A stretch of DNA of 24,518 nt from JAVVHH01 sp964657565 (GTDB lineage Bacteria; Pseudomonadota; Alphaproteobacteria; Acetobacterales; Acetobacteraceae). How positions within the stretch are numbered: the first letter of the stretch is position 1; the number at the start of each line of letters is the position of its first letter. The position numbers and the translations under genes were made by a program. The stretch lies in NCBI GenBank assembly GCA_964657565.1, contig CAZZVQ010000079.1, positions 1 to 24,518 of the forward strand. Direction: 5' to 3'. Under the pieces are notes generated by a model, which was not told the DNA's origin, made no database searches, and saw nothing but the letters and a program-made list of their open reading frames with translations. Below are positions 7,713-14,471 of the stretch, in pieces.

Positions 7713-8729
7713 ATGGCCGTCAAGGTCGCCATCAACGGATTTGGGCGCATCGGCCGCCTCGTGCTGCGCGCCATCATCGAGCGCGGGAGCGACGACGTGG
7801 TGCCGGTCGCGATCAACGACCTCGGCAGCGTCGAATTCAACGCGCATCTGTTCCGGTACGACAGCGTTCACGGCCGCTTCCCGGGCGAGGTGAAGGTCGA
7901 CGGCGACAGCCTCACGATCACCTATGGCGGCAAGACCTATGGGCCGATCAAGGTGACGGCGGAGCGCGATCCGTCGAAGGTGCCGTATCAGGGCGTCGAC
8001 GTGGCGCTGGAGTGCACTGGCCGCTTCACGAGCAAGGAGTCGGCGCAGGCGCTGATCCAGGGTGCGGGGGCGCGCAAGGTGCTGATCTCGGCGCCGGCGG
8101 ACGGGGTGGACGCGACGATCGTCTGGGGCGTCAACCAGAACACGATCACCAAGGACATGACGGTGATTTCCAACGCGTCGTGCACCACCAACTGCTTGGC
8201 GCCGCTGGTGAAAGTGCTGCACGAGAAATTCGGCATCCTTCGCGGCTACATGGTGACCATCCACGCCTATACCGGCGACCAGAATACGGTCGACACACTG
8301 CACAAGGATCTGCATCGCGCCCGGGCCGCCGCGGTCAGCTCGATCCCGACCAGCACCGGCGCCGCGCGCGCCATCGGCCTCGTGATGCCCGAGCTCAAGG
8401 GCAAGCTCGACGGCACCTCGATCCGCGTGCCGCTGCCGAACGTCTCGCTCGTCAGCCTCGACGTGAACCTGCGCGAGCAGGCGACGGTCCAGCAGATCAA
8501 CGATGCGTTCAAGGCCGAGAGCGAGGGCTCGCTCAAGGGCGTGCTGGTTTATAGCACCGAGAAGCTGGTGAGCATCGACTTCAACCACAGCCCGGCGTCG
8601 TGCAGCTTCGATGCGACGCAGACGGCGGTGGTGGATGGGCAGCTGGCCCGGGTCATGGGCTGGTATGACAACGAGTGGGGCTTCTCGAACCGCATGGTCG
8701 ACACGGCCGCCTTGTTCGGCAGCCTGTAA
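7713..8729 (+). CDS. gap: Type I glyceraldehyde-3-phosphate dehydrogenase
   Basis: A 338-residue, full-length GAPDH interconverting glyceraldehyde-3-phosphate and 1,3-bisphosphoglycerate in glycolysis, gluconeogenesis or the Calvin cycle. The Rossmann motif INGFGRIGR is at 8-16. INDL with Asp36 after the second strand favours NAD over NADP. The catalytic cysteine lies in SNASCTTNCLAP (Cys157) with its partner His184 in VTIHAYTGDQ. The C-terminal signature is YDNEWGFSNRMVDTA. AAGGGA about nine bases before ATG 7713 serves as the ribosome site. Its position between tkt and pgk matches a common proteobacterial operon. There is one base between its stop and the pgk start codon, implying translational coupling. 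Confidence 0.97.
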   Translation: MAVKVAINGFGRIGRLVLRAIIERGSDDVVPVAINDLGSVEFNAHLFRYDSVHGRFPGEVKVDGDSLTITYGGKTYGPIKVTAERDPSKVPYQGVDVALECTGRFTSKESAQALIQGAGARKVLISAPADGVDATIVWGVNQNTITKDMTVISNASCTTNCLAPLVKVLHEKFGILRGYMVTIHAYTGDQNTVDTLHKDLHRARAAAVSSIPTSTGAARAIGLVMPELKGKLDGTSIRVPLPNVSLVSLDVNLREQATVQQINDAFKAESEGSLKGVLVYSTEKLVSIDFNHSPASCSFDATQTAVVDGQLARVMGWYDNEWGFSNRMVDTAALFGSL

Positions 8730-8730
8730 G

Positions 8731-9921
8731 GTGGCGTTCCGGACGCTCGACGGGGTCGATCTGACGGGGAAGCGCGTGCTGCTGCGCGCCGACCTCAACG
8801 TGCCGATGCATGGTGGCGTGATCAGCGACACGACGAGGCTGGAGCGCCTGGTGCCAACCATCCACGAGCTGATAGATGGCGGCGCCAAGGTGATCATCTG
8901 CAGCCATTTCGAGCGTCCGAAGGGCCAGCGCGTGCCGTCGATGTCGCTGCGCCCGGTCGCGGAAGCGCTGGGCGTGGTGCTGGCGCGGCCGGTGGCGTTC
9001 GCCGACGACTGCGTCGGGCCGGCGGCGGAGCAGGCCGTCGCGCGCCTGCCGGCGGGCGAGGTGCTCGTGCTGGAGAACACGCGGTTCCATTCCGGCGAGG
9101 AGAAGAACGATCCGGTGATGGCGCAGCAGCTGGCGGCGTTGGCGGATATGTATGTCAACGACGCGTTTTCGGCGGCACACCGGGCGCATGCGAGCACGGA
9201 GGGGGTGGCGCGGTTGCTGCCGTCCTATGCCGGGCGGCTGATGCAGCAGGAGTTGGAGGCGCTGGATGCGGCGCTGGGCAACCCAATGCGGCCGGTGTGC
9301 GCCGTGGTCGGCGGGAGCAAGGTGTCGACCAAGCTCGAGCTGCTCGGCAATCTGGTGGGCAAGGTCGACATGCTGGTCATCGGCGGCGCGATGGCCAACA
9401 CGTTCCTGGCGGCGCAGGGGGCCGAGGTCGGGCGCTCGCTGCAGGAGGCGGACATGCATGATACGGCGCGGGCGATCTTGCTGCGGGCGAGTGCGGCGGG
9501 GTGCGACATCGTGTTGCCGACGGACGCGGTAGTGGCGCGGGAGTTCAAGGCGCATGCGGCGACCGAGACGGTGCCGGCGCGGGCGATTCCGGCGGACGCG
9601 ATGATGCTCGATGTGGGGCCGGAGACGGTGCGGGCGCTGTGCGCGAAGCTGTCGAGCCTGCGGACGATCGTGTGGAACGGGCCGCTCGGGGCGTTCGAGA
9701 CGCAGCCGTTCGATCGGGCGACCAACGATTTGGCGCACGCGGTGGGCGACGCGACGGCGGCGGGGGCGCTGCGGAGCGTGGCGGGGGGCGGCGATACGGT
9801 CTCGGCGCTGAAGGGCGCCGGCGAGGTGGAGCGGATGACCTATGTGAGCAGCGCCGGGGGGGCGTTTTTGGAGTGGCTGGAGGGCAAGACGCTGCCGGGG
9901 GTGAAGGCGCTGGAGATCTGA
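8731..9921 (+). CDS. pgk: Phosphoglycerate kinase
   Basis: A 396-residue enzyme transferring phosphate between 1,3-bisphosphoglycerate and ADP. The motifs are complete: the N-terminal RADLNVPM substrate loop; VLENTRFHSGEEKND; VNDAFSAAHRAHAS; GGSKVSTKLELL; the nucleotide-side WNGPLGAFE; GGGDTVSALKGAG; and a C-terminal SSAGGAFLEWLEGKTLPG. The start is the GTG at 8731, giving the typical AFRTLDGVDLTGKRVLLRAD beginning. Upstream in-frame codons lie inside gap. The ribosome site is poor (AAGG overlaps the start), so translation is probably coupled to gap. Residues 53-63 (ICSHFERPKGQ) show a Glu where many relatives have Gly in SHxGRPKG. The stop overlaps the tspO start by one base. Confidence 0.96.
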   Translation: MAFRTLDGVDLTGKRVLLRADLNVPMHGGVISDTTRLERLVPTIHELIDGGAKVIICSHFERPKGQRVPSMSLRPVAEALGVVLARPVAFADDCVGPAAEQAVARLPAGEVLVLENTRFHSGEEKNDPVMAQQLAALADMYVNDAFSAAHRAHASTEGVARLLPSYAGRLMQQELEALDAALGNPMRPVCAVVGGSKVSTKLELLGNLVGKVDMLVIGGAMANTFLAAQGAEVGRSLQEADMHDTARAILLRASAAGCDIVLPTDAVVAREFKAHAATETVPARAIPADAMMLDVGPETVRALCAKLSSLRTIVWNGPLGAFETQPFDRATNDLAHAVGDATAAGALRSVAGGGDTVSALKGAGEVERMTYVSSAGGAFLEWLEGKTLPGVKALEI

Positions 9922-10418
9922 TGGTGCCGCGCGCGATGCAGAGGGATGTTGCAGCCGTTGTCGCGACGGTCGCGGCGGTGGGGGCGCTGCTGAGCGGCAG
10001 CCGGTTCAATCCGGGACCGCAGCACCCGCGAACGGCGGCGTGGTATGCGGGGCTGGAGAAGCCGGAGTTCACGCCGCCCGGGCCGGTGTTCGGGCTGGCC
10101 TGGACGGCGCTGGACGGGTTGTTGGCGTATGTTGGGTATCGGCTGCTGACCCGGGGGCCGAGCCCGGCGAAACGGTTTGCGCTCGGGGCGTGGTTGCTGA
10201 CGCTGTTCGGGATTCCGGCGTTCTCGTGGCGTTTCTTTGGCGCGCGGCACGCCGACGAGGCGCTGGCGGTGAGCGGCACGATGCTGATTTCCGCGGCCGG
10301 GCTGACGGCGGCAGCGTCGCAGGTGGACCGGAAAGCCACGGTGGCTTCGGTTCCGCTGATCGGCTGGCTTATATTTGCGACAATCTTGCAGGAAGAAGTG
10401 TGGCGGCGCAACCGGTAG
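9921..10418 (+). CDS. TspO/MBR-family membrane protein
   Basis: A 165-residue, probably five-helix membrane protein of the TspO / peripheral benzodiazepine receptor family. The best match is the first half: WYAGLEKPEFTPPGPVFGLA followed by Trp61, with the conserved WY, KP and PP elements. The middle LFGIPAFSWRFFGAR segment corresponds to the family's tryptophan-rich loop but has fewer tryptophans. The protein ends LIGWLIFATILQEEVWRRN. Family members bind tetrapyrroles and have been tied to porphyrin handling and stress. The ATG at 9921 overlaps the pgk stop (TGATG) and has GGAG five bases upstream. It is therefore an operon partner of tkt-gap-pgk, an unusual context for which no functional reason is evident. 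An alternative start is ATG 9936. Confidence 0.82.
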   Translation: MVPRAMQRDVAAVVATVAAVGALLSGSRFNPGPQHPRTAAWYAGLEKPEFTPPGPVFGLAWTALDGLLAYVGYRLLTRGPSPAKRFALGAWLLTLFGIPAFSWRFFGARHADEALAVSGTMLISAAGLTAAASQVDRKATVASVPLIGWLIFATILQEEVWRRNR

Positions 10419-10447
10419 TTGAACTTAGCTCCGCGTTAACCTATTAT
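10419..10447 (+). promoter_or_regulatory. Sigma70-like promoter
   Basis: TTGAAC (10419-10424) and TATTAT (10442-10447) are separated by exactly 17 bases, close to the TTGACA/TATAAT consensus in a local AT-rich dip. A start seven bases after the -10 box would fall at about 10454, the A of an ATG. It may serve the small reading frame, a small RNA, or the ybiB-cysG genes downstream. Confidence 0.55.
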
Positions 10448-10453
10448 TAGGGA

Positions 10454-10666
10454 ATGCGCGTTACAGTCCTTCGTATGCTGTCCACGAATTCCCTGTCGGC
10501 ATTCTCTTCGGCGACGACGAGTGCTGCGAGCGCCCAAGGCCCTGCGCGGCTGGTTCGGGAGATTTCTCCGCTTCAGTCCGGTGGCAACAGCGCCAAAAGC
10601 GCTGTCCCCAGCACGATGCCGACCATCGCGCCACCGCGGGGCTCGCTGCTGAACCTTTCGGTTTAG
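10454..10666 (+). CDS. Candidate small serine-rich protein, possibly leaderless
   Basis: A 70-codon frame starting at ATG 10454, just where the upstream promoter should initiate, so the message may be leaderless; GGG is the only weak ribosome-site match. The product is Ser/Ala-rich and hydrophilic (NSLSAFSSATTSAASAQGPA) and ends PPRGSLLNLSV. It has no signal peptide, membrane segment or recognised domain. Third-position GC is roughly 70 percent by eye, lower than in neighbouring genes, so coding status is uncertain. An alternative start is ATG 10475. A perfect 7-bp hairpin lies inside the frame (10587-10605). The region could instead encode a small RNA. Two minus-strand frames over the same stretch look like shadows. 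Confidence 0.4.
   Translation: MRVTVLRMLSTNSLSAFSSATTSAASAQGPARLVREISPLQSGGNSAKSAVPSTMPTIAPPRGSLLNLSV
10587..10605 (+). other. Perfect hairpin inside the small reading frame
   Basis: ACAGCGC (10587-10593) and GCGCTGT (10599-10605) flank a CAAAA loop. CCCC follows rather than a T-run, so it is not an obvious intrinsic terminator. Confidence 0.5.
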
Positions 10667-10713
10667 AGGCCTGTCCTTTCCGGCGGAACTGACGTATTTG
10701 GGCAATCTGCCCC

Positions 10714-11703
10714 ATGTCCGACGCCGAGCCCGAGCACCGATTTGCCCCCTACGTGCGCATCCTCGGGCGCGGCCCCGGGCGATCGCGCGCCCTCACCCGC
10801 GATGAAGCTCGCGACGCGCTCGCGATGGTGCTGCGGGGGGAAGCGGCGCCGGAGCAGGTTGGCGCGTTCCTCATGCTGCTGCGCTACCGCGGCGAGGCGG
10901 CGGACGAGATCAGCGGGCTGATCGAGGCCGCCCGCGAGACGTTCCATGCCGGGCCGCCGCCGGGTTGCCCTGCGGTGGATCTGGATTGGCCGAGCTATGG
11001 CGCGGGCCGCACCCGGGGCGAGCCCTGGTTCCTGCTCGCCGCCCTGGCGCTGGCGGCTGCGGGCGTGACGACGCTGATGCATGGGAGCAACGAGTTCTCC
11101 CAGGGCACGGCCGTCGAGGCCGGGCTCGCGGCGCTCGGCCTGCCGGTGGCCGGTTCGCGCGCGCAAGCTGCGGCCGAACTCGGCATGCGGCGGTTTGCGT
11201 ATCTGCCGCTCGCCGCGCTCAGCCCGGCGCTCGACCGCTTGTTGACGCTGCGCGGCCTGCTCGGACTGCGTTCCCCGATCAACACGGTGGTGCGGCTGAT
11301 CAATCCGTTCGACGCTCCGTGCTCGGTCGATGGAGTGTTCCACCCGCCGTATATCGAGGTGCATCTCGGGGCGGCCGAACGGCTCGGGCGGCAGCGTCTC
11401 GCGGTCGTCAAGGGTGGCGGGGGCGAGGCCGAGCGCAACCCGGCCAAGCCAATCACCGTGCATCTCTGGGACCAGGACGCGGGGCGCTCCGAGCTGCTGC
11501 TACCGCCCAGCCCGATGCCCGGCGAGGCCGGCACGCTCGTGGAGACGTGGCACGCGGGTACCGGGCCGGGCGCGGCGACCGCGCGGGCCACCATTGCCCT
11601 CGCCCTCCTGGCGCTCGGCCGCGCCGGCGATGCCGAGACGGCGGACCGGCTGGCCGACACGCTCTGGGCGGAGCGCCTGCGCGTGCACGAACTGGTCGAC
11701 TGA
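10714..11703 (+). CDS. TrpD2/YbiB-like glycosyltransferase-fold protein
   Basis: A 329-residue protein related to anthranilate phosphoribosyltransferase, matching the YbiB/TrpD2 branch often labelled glycosyl transferase family protein. An N-terminal helical region (LTRDEARDALAMVLRGEAAP, then QVGAFLMLLRYRGE) is typical of this fold. The canonical GTGGD loop is replaced by SYGAGRTRG at 95-102. MHGSNEFSQGTAVEAGLAAL (122-141), INPFDAP (196-202) and KGGGGEAERNP (233-243) are characteristic of YbiB rather than of true TrpD. E. coli YbiB has been reported to bind nucleic acids, and an enzymatic role is unproven. It has no clear ribosome site at ATG 10714. It overlaps the siroheme synthase by one base (TGATG), so the two are probably translated together. 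Confidence 0.85.
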   Translation: MSDAEPEHRFAPYVRILGRGPGRSRALTRDEARDALAMVLRGEAAPEQVGAFLMLLRYRGEAADEISGLIEAARETFHAGPPPGCPAVDLDWPSYGAGRTRGEPWFLLAALALAAAGVTTLMHGSNEFSQGTAVEAGLAALGLPVAGSRAQAAAELGMRRFAYLPLAALSPALDRLLTLRGLLGLRSPINTVVRLINPFDAPCSVDGVFHPPYIEVHLGAAERLGRQRLAVVKGGGGEAERNPAKPITVHLWDQDAGRSELLLPPSPMPGEAGTLVETWHAGTGPGAATARATIALALLALGRAGDAETADRLADTLWAERLRVHELVD

Positions 11704-12695
11704 TGCGCTATCTACCGGTGTTCCTCGACGTGCGGGGCAAGCGCGCGCTGGTGCTTGGCCGCGGCGAGGTGGGCGAGCGCAAGGCGGACGCGTTGCGCCG
11801 GGCCGGGGCGGAGGTCGTGTTCGCCGACGCCTATGCGCCGGAGCTGCTGGACGGCGTCGTCCTGGCGATCGGGGCCGAAGCGACCGACGCCGAACTGGAG
11901 GCGCTCAGCGCCGACGCGACGGCGCGGGCGCTGCCGGTCAACGTCGTCGATAAGCCCTGGCTGTGCAGCTACATCACGCCCGCGGTGGTGGACCGCGATC
12001 CGCTGATCGTGGCGGTGGGTTCGGCGGGCGAGGCGCCGGTGTTGGCGCGGCTGATCCGCGGCCGGATCGAGGCCATGCTGCCGCCGGCGATGTCGCGCCT
12101 GGCGGCGATGCTGGGCGGGTTGAGCGGCGAGCTGCGGGCGAAATTCCCGACGCCGGGACCGCGACGCCGGGTGATCGAGCGGATCGTGGGCGGCCGGGCG
12201 GCCGATCTCGTGCTGGCCGGTGCCGAGGAGGCCGGGCTGGCGGAGATGCGGCGCGAGATCGGGGCCGGCAGCGCGACGCCGCCGGGCCTGGTGTATCTGG
12301 TGCTGGCCGGCCCGGGCGCGGCCGACCTGGTGACGATGCGGGCGCATCGCCTGCTCGGCGAGGCCGACGTGATCGTCTACGACGCTTCGGTCACGCCGGA
12401 GGTGATCGACCTCGCGCGCCGCGACGCCGACCGGGTCGCGGTGGAGGCGGATGAGGTTGGGCAGTTGTCGACCTTGGCGGCGGAGGGCAAGCGGGTCATC
12501 CGGCTCGGGGCCGCGCTCGACATCGACGGACTTCGCGCGGCCCTTGTTGGGGTCACCGTTGAGATCGTTCCGGGCTTGTGCCCTCACCCCGGCCCTCTCC
12601 CGGGGGGAGAGGAGGAAGGGACGGACTACTCGGCGGCGATCAGTTGCGGTACGGATAGGGCGAGCAGCGCCTCGCGGCCCTGCCGCTGGCAGTAA
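11703..12695 (+). CDS. Siroheme synthase: intact CysG N-terminal domain, shortened methyltransferase domain
   Basis: A 330-residue protein. Residues 1-165 are the precorrin-2 dehydrogenase / sirohydrochlorin ferrochelatase domain: YLPVFLDVRGKRALVLGRGE, NVVDKPWLCSYITPA and VVDRDPLIVAVGSAGEAPVL, with the probable catalytic Asp97. Residue 112 sits in EAP where many CysG proteins have TSP. From 196 (VYLVLAGPGAADLVTMRAHR) the SAM-dependent uroporphyrinogen III methyltransferase domain begins, but only about 95 residues remain instead of about 240. The segment between DADRVAVEAD and AAEGKRVIRL is compressed, and the chain stops resembling the family after VEIVPGL (291). Residues 292-330 are read from a REP-like palindrome and from the antisense 3' end of cysI. 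It could supply siroheme for the neighbouring sulfite reductase if another methyltransferase exists elsewhere. Confidence 0.85.
   Translation: MRYLPVFLDVRGKRALVLGRGEVGERKADALRRAGAEVVFADAYAPELLDGVVLAIGAEATDAELEALSADATARALPVNVVDKPWLCSYITPAVVDRDPLIVAVGSAGEAPVLARLIRGRIEAMLPPAMSRLAAMLGGLSGELRAKFPTPGPRRRVIERIVGGRAADLVLAGAEEAGLAEMRREIGAGSATPPGLVYLVLAGPGAADLVTMRAHRLLGEADVIVYDASVTPEVIDLARRDADRVAVEADEVGQLSTLAAEGKRVIRLGAALDIDGLRAALVGVTVEIVPGLCPHPGPLPGGEEEGTDYSAAISCGTDRASSASRPCRWQ
12581..12613 (+). repeat. REP-like palindrome, copy 1
   Basis: CCCTCACCCCGGCCCTCTCCC then GGGGGGAGAGG; CCTCTCCC (12594-12601) and GGGAGAGG (12605-12612) form an 8-bp stem. It is the same family as the two elements at 17563-17672. 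It lies in the siroheme synthase reading frame and just past the cysI stop. Confidence 0.65.
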
Positions 12696-14320
12696 TCGCC
12701 GAAGCTCTCGCCCGGCGTGCGTCCCTGGGCCCAGGCGGCGACGATCGGCGCCAGCTTGTCGGTGATCTCGGCTTCCTTGATCCGCTCGTGGAGCAAGAAG
12801 TTCAGCCGGGTCCCTTCGAAGTCGCCGCCGACGAAGATCGCGTAGGCGCCCGGCGCGCGACCGACGATACCGAGATCGCCCTCGTAGGGCCGGGCACACC
12901 CGTTCGGGCAGCCGGTGATGCGCACGCTGATGCGCTCCTGTTCGAGCCCGTGCCGACGCAGCAATCCCTCGATGCCGGCCACGATCGGCACCCGCGAGCG
13001 CTCGGCTTCCGATAGCGCGAGGCCGCAGGTCGGTAGGGCGACGCAGGCCATGGACCAGCGCGCGACCGGGGTCATTTCGTCGCGGAACACGACGCCGTGC
13101 TCGCGCAGCAACGTCTCGAGGGCGAGGCGCTGGCCGGGCTCGACATCGGTCAGGAGGATGTTCTGCAGCGGGGTCAGTACCGGGGCCACGCCGAAGCGCT
13201 CGACCGCCTCGCGCAGGCCGGTGCGGACGCGCGACGTGCCGACATCCTCGATGCGGCCGGAGGAGATGGGCAGGCCCAGCCACCATCGGCCGTCGCCCTG
13301 CTCGTGCCAGCCGAGATGCTCCGGCACGCGGAGCGGGGGCAGCGGGCCCGGCGGGGCGAGCTTCTCGCCGTAATGGCGTTCGACCTGCGCCTTGACCCAG
13401 TCCAGCCCGCGATCGTCGACGACGTATTTCAGCCGCGCCCGCTTGCGGTTGGTGCGGTCGCCGTAATCGCGCTGGGTCTTGATGACGGCCTCGACCACGC
13501 GCAGCAGGTCGGCCGGGTCGACGCGGCAGAGCGCGGAGGCGATCCGCGGATAGGTCTGCGGCTTGTTGTGCGTCATGCCGTGGCCGCCGCCGATGCAGAC
13601 GATCCAGCCGGTCACCACGCCGTCGGTCACTTCGGCGATCAGGCCGAGATCGTTGGACAGCACGTCGACGGTGTTGTCGTCCGGGTGGGCCAGGCCGATC
13701 TTGAATTTGCGCGGCAGGTAGGTCGGCCCGTAGAGCGGATCGTCTTCCGCCGGGTCGCCCGGGTCCTCGCCGAGCACGAAGATCTGGTGGTGCGCCTTGG
13801 TGCGTGGCAGCAGCGTCTCGGACAGGAACTGCGCGGTGTCGCGCAAGGTCTGGTGCACCGCGTCCTGGATCGGCGCGGCGGTGGTGACGACGTTGCGCAC
13901 GACGTCGCCGCAGCTCGCCATGGTGGTCAGCAGGATGCGGTCGATCTCGGCGATGGTCGCGCGGAGGTCGTGCTTGGCGACGGCATGGAACTGGAAGGTC
14001 TGCCGGGTGGTGATCCGCAGGGTGCCGTTGCCGTAGCGGTCGGCCAGCTCGTCGAGCACGAGATACTGCTCGGGCGTGACCCGGCCGGCGGGGATGCGGG
14101 CGCGGACCATGAACTGCCATTCCTTGTCATGGCCCGCCTGCTTCAACTCGGTCGCGGTGTCGCGGTCGTATTGCTCGTAGGTGCCATGGAATTTCAGCAG
14201 GCCGTGCGAGCCCTCGCCGACCCTGATGGTGCTGTCATCGGCCAGCTCCGCATGGATTGCGCCGCGCAAGCCACGGCTGGCCGCCTTGATGCCTTCTAAC
14301 GCCGACAGATTCTGGGTCAT
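12626..14320 (-). CDS. cysI: Assimilatory sulfite reductase hemoprotein (nitrite/sulfite reductase family)
   Basis: A 564-residue siroheme and 4Fe-4S enzyme reducing sulfite to sulfide for cysteine synthesis. The N-terminal ferredoxin-like part carries GLLKFHGTYEQYDRD and the siroheme-contacting RITTRQTFQFHA (102-113). The cluster/siroheme cysteines are Cys426 and Cys432 in CVALPTCGLALSEAE, and Cys471 and Cys475 in TGCPNGCARPY. The length fits the family. The start was set at ATG 14320 (MTQNLSALEG), which has GAGGG very close upstream; the frame stays open to 14392 without family similarity. The electron donor (CysJ or ferredoxin) is not visible. The usual alphaproteobacterial neighbours DUF2849, DUF934 and cysH are absent. 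Its 3' end overlaps the siroheme synthase frame by 70 bases, tail to tail. Confidence 0.95.
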   Translation of the reverse strand: MTQNLSALEGIKAASRGLRGAIHAELADDSTIRVGEGSHGLLKFHGTYEQYDRDTATELKQAGHDKEWQFMVRARIPAGRVTPEQYLVLDELADRYGNGTLRITTRQTFQFHAVAKHDLRATIAEIDRILLTTMASCGDVVRNVVTTAAPIQDAVHQTLRDTAQFLSETLLPRTKAHHQIFVLGEDPGDPAEDDPLYGPTYLPRKFKIGLAHPDDNTVDVLSNDLGLIAEVTDGVVTGWIVCIGGGHGMTHNKPQTYPRIASALCRVDPADLLRVVEAVIKTQRDYGDRTNRKRARLKYVVDDRGLDWVKAQVERHYGEKLAPPGPLPPLRVPEHLGWHEQGDGRWWLGLPISSGRIEDVGTSRVRTGLREAVERFGVAPVLTPLQNILLTDVEPGQRLALETLLREHGVVFRDEMTPVARWSMACVALPTCGLALSEAERSRVPIVAGIEGLLRRHGLEQERISVRITGCPNGCARPYEGDLGIVGRAPGAYAIFVGGDFEGTRLNFLLHERIKEAEITDKLAPIVAAWAQGRTPGESFGDYCQRQGREALLALSVPQLIAAE

Positions 14321-14398
14321 GCCCTCAATTTGGCGGCCGGGGGTAGAAGCAGCAAGAGAACCGGCTATCGAAGTTCCGGCGGCGCGGAGCACAACGGG

Positions 14399-14423
14399 CT
14401 ACCGCGAGCCGCAGCGGCGGTAG
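14399..14423 (-). other. Second inverted repeat upstream of cysI
   Basis: CTACCGC (14399-14405) and GCGGTAG (14417-14423) form a 7-bp stem with an 11-base loop, between the operon terminator hairpin and the cysI start. It could be a cysI leader element. No promoter was recognised with confidence in this 117-base gap. Confidence 0.35.
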
Positions 14424-14437
14424 TTTAATTCCAATGG

Positions 14438-14463
14438 GGACCCGAGATCGTCATCTCGGGTCC
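14438..14463 (-). terminator. Perfect 11-bp hairpin ending the catabolic operon
   Basis: GGACCCGAGAT and ATCTCGGGTCC flank a CGTC loop, nine bases beyond the transporter stop codon. On the minus strand it is followed by CCATTGGAATTAAACT, AT-rich but without a clean T-run. It is probably the transcript terminator or 3'-end stabiliser of the seven-gene operon. It could also be a dispersed palindrome. Confidence 0.6.
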
Positions 14464-14471
14464 ACCGGTTC

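Noticed and set aside
7629..9197. 522-codon minus-strand open frame across gap and pgk
   Set aside because: Both underlying genes are unmistakable on the plus strand; the antisense product has no recognisable motif.
10436..10715. Two minus-strand frames of 84-89 codons opposite the candidate small gene
   Set aside because: Arg-rich composition and no promoter or ribosome site; the plus-strand frame has a promoter at its start.
11712..14120. 802-codon minus-strand open frame
   Set aside because: Out-of-frame shadow of cysI and antisense of the siroheme synthase.
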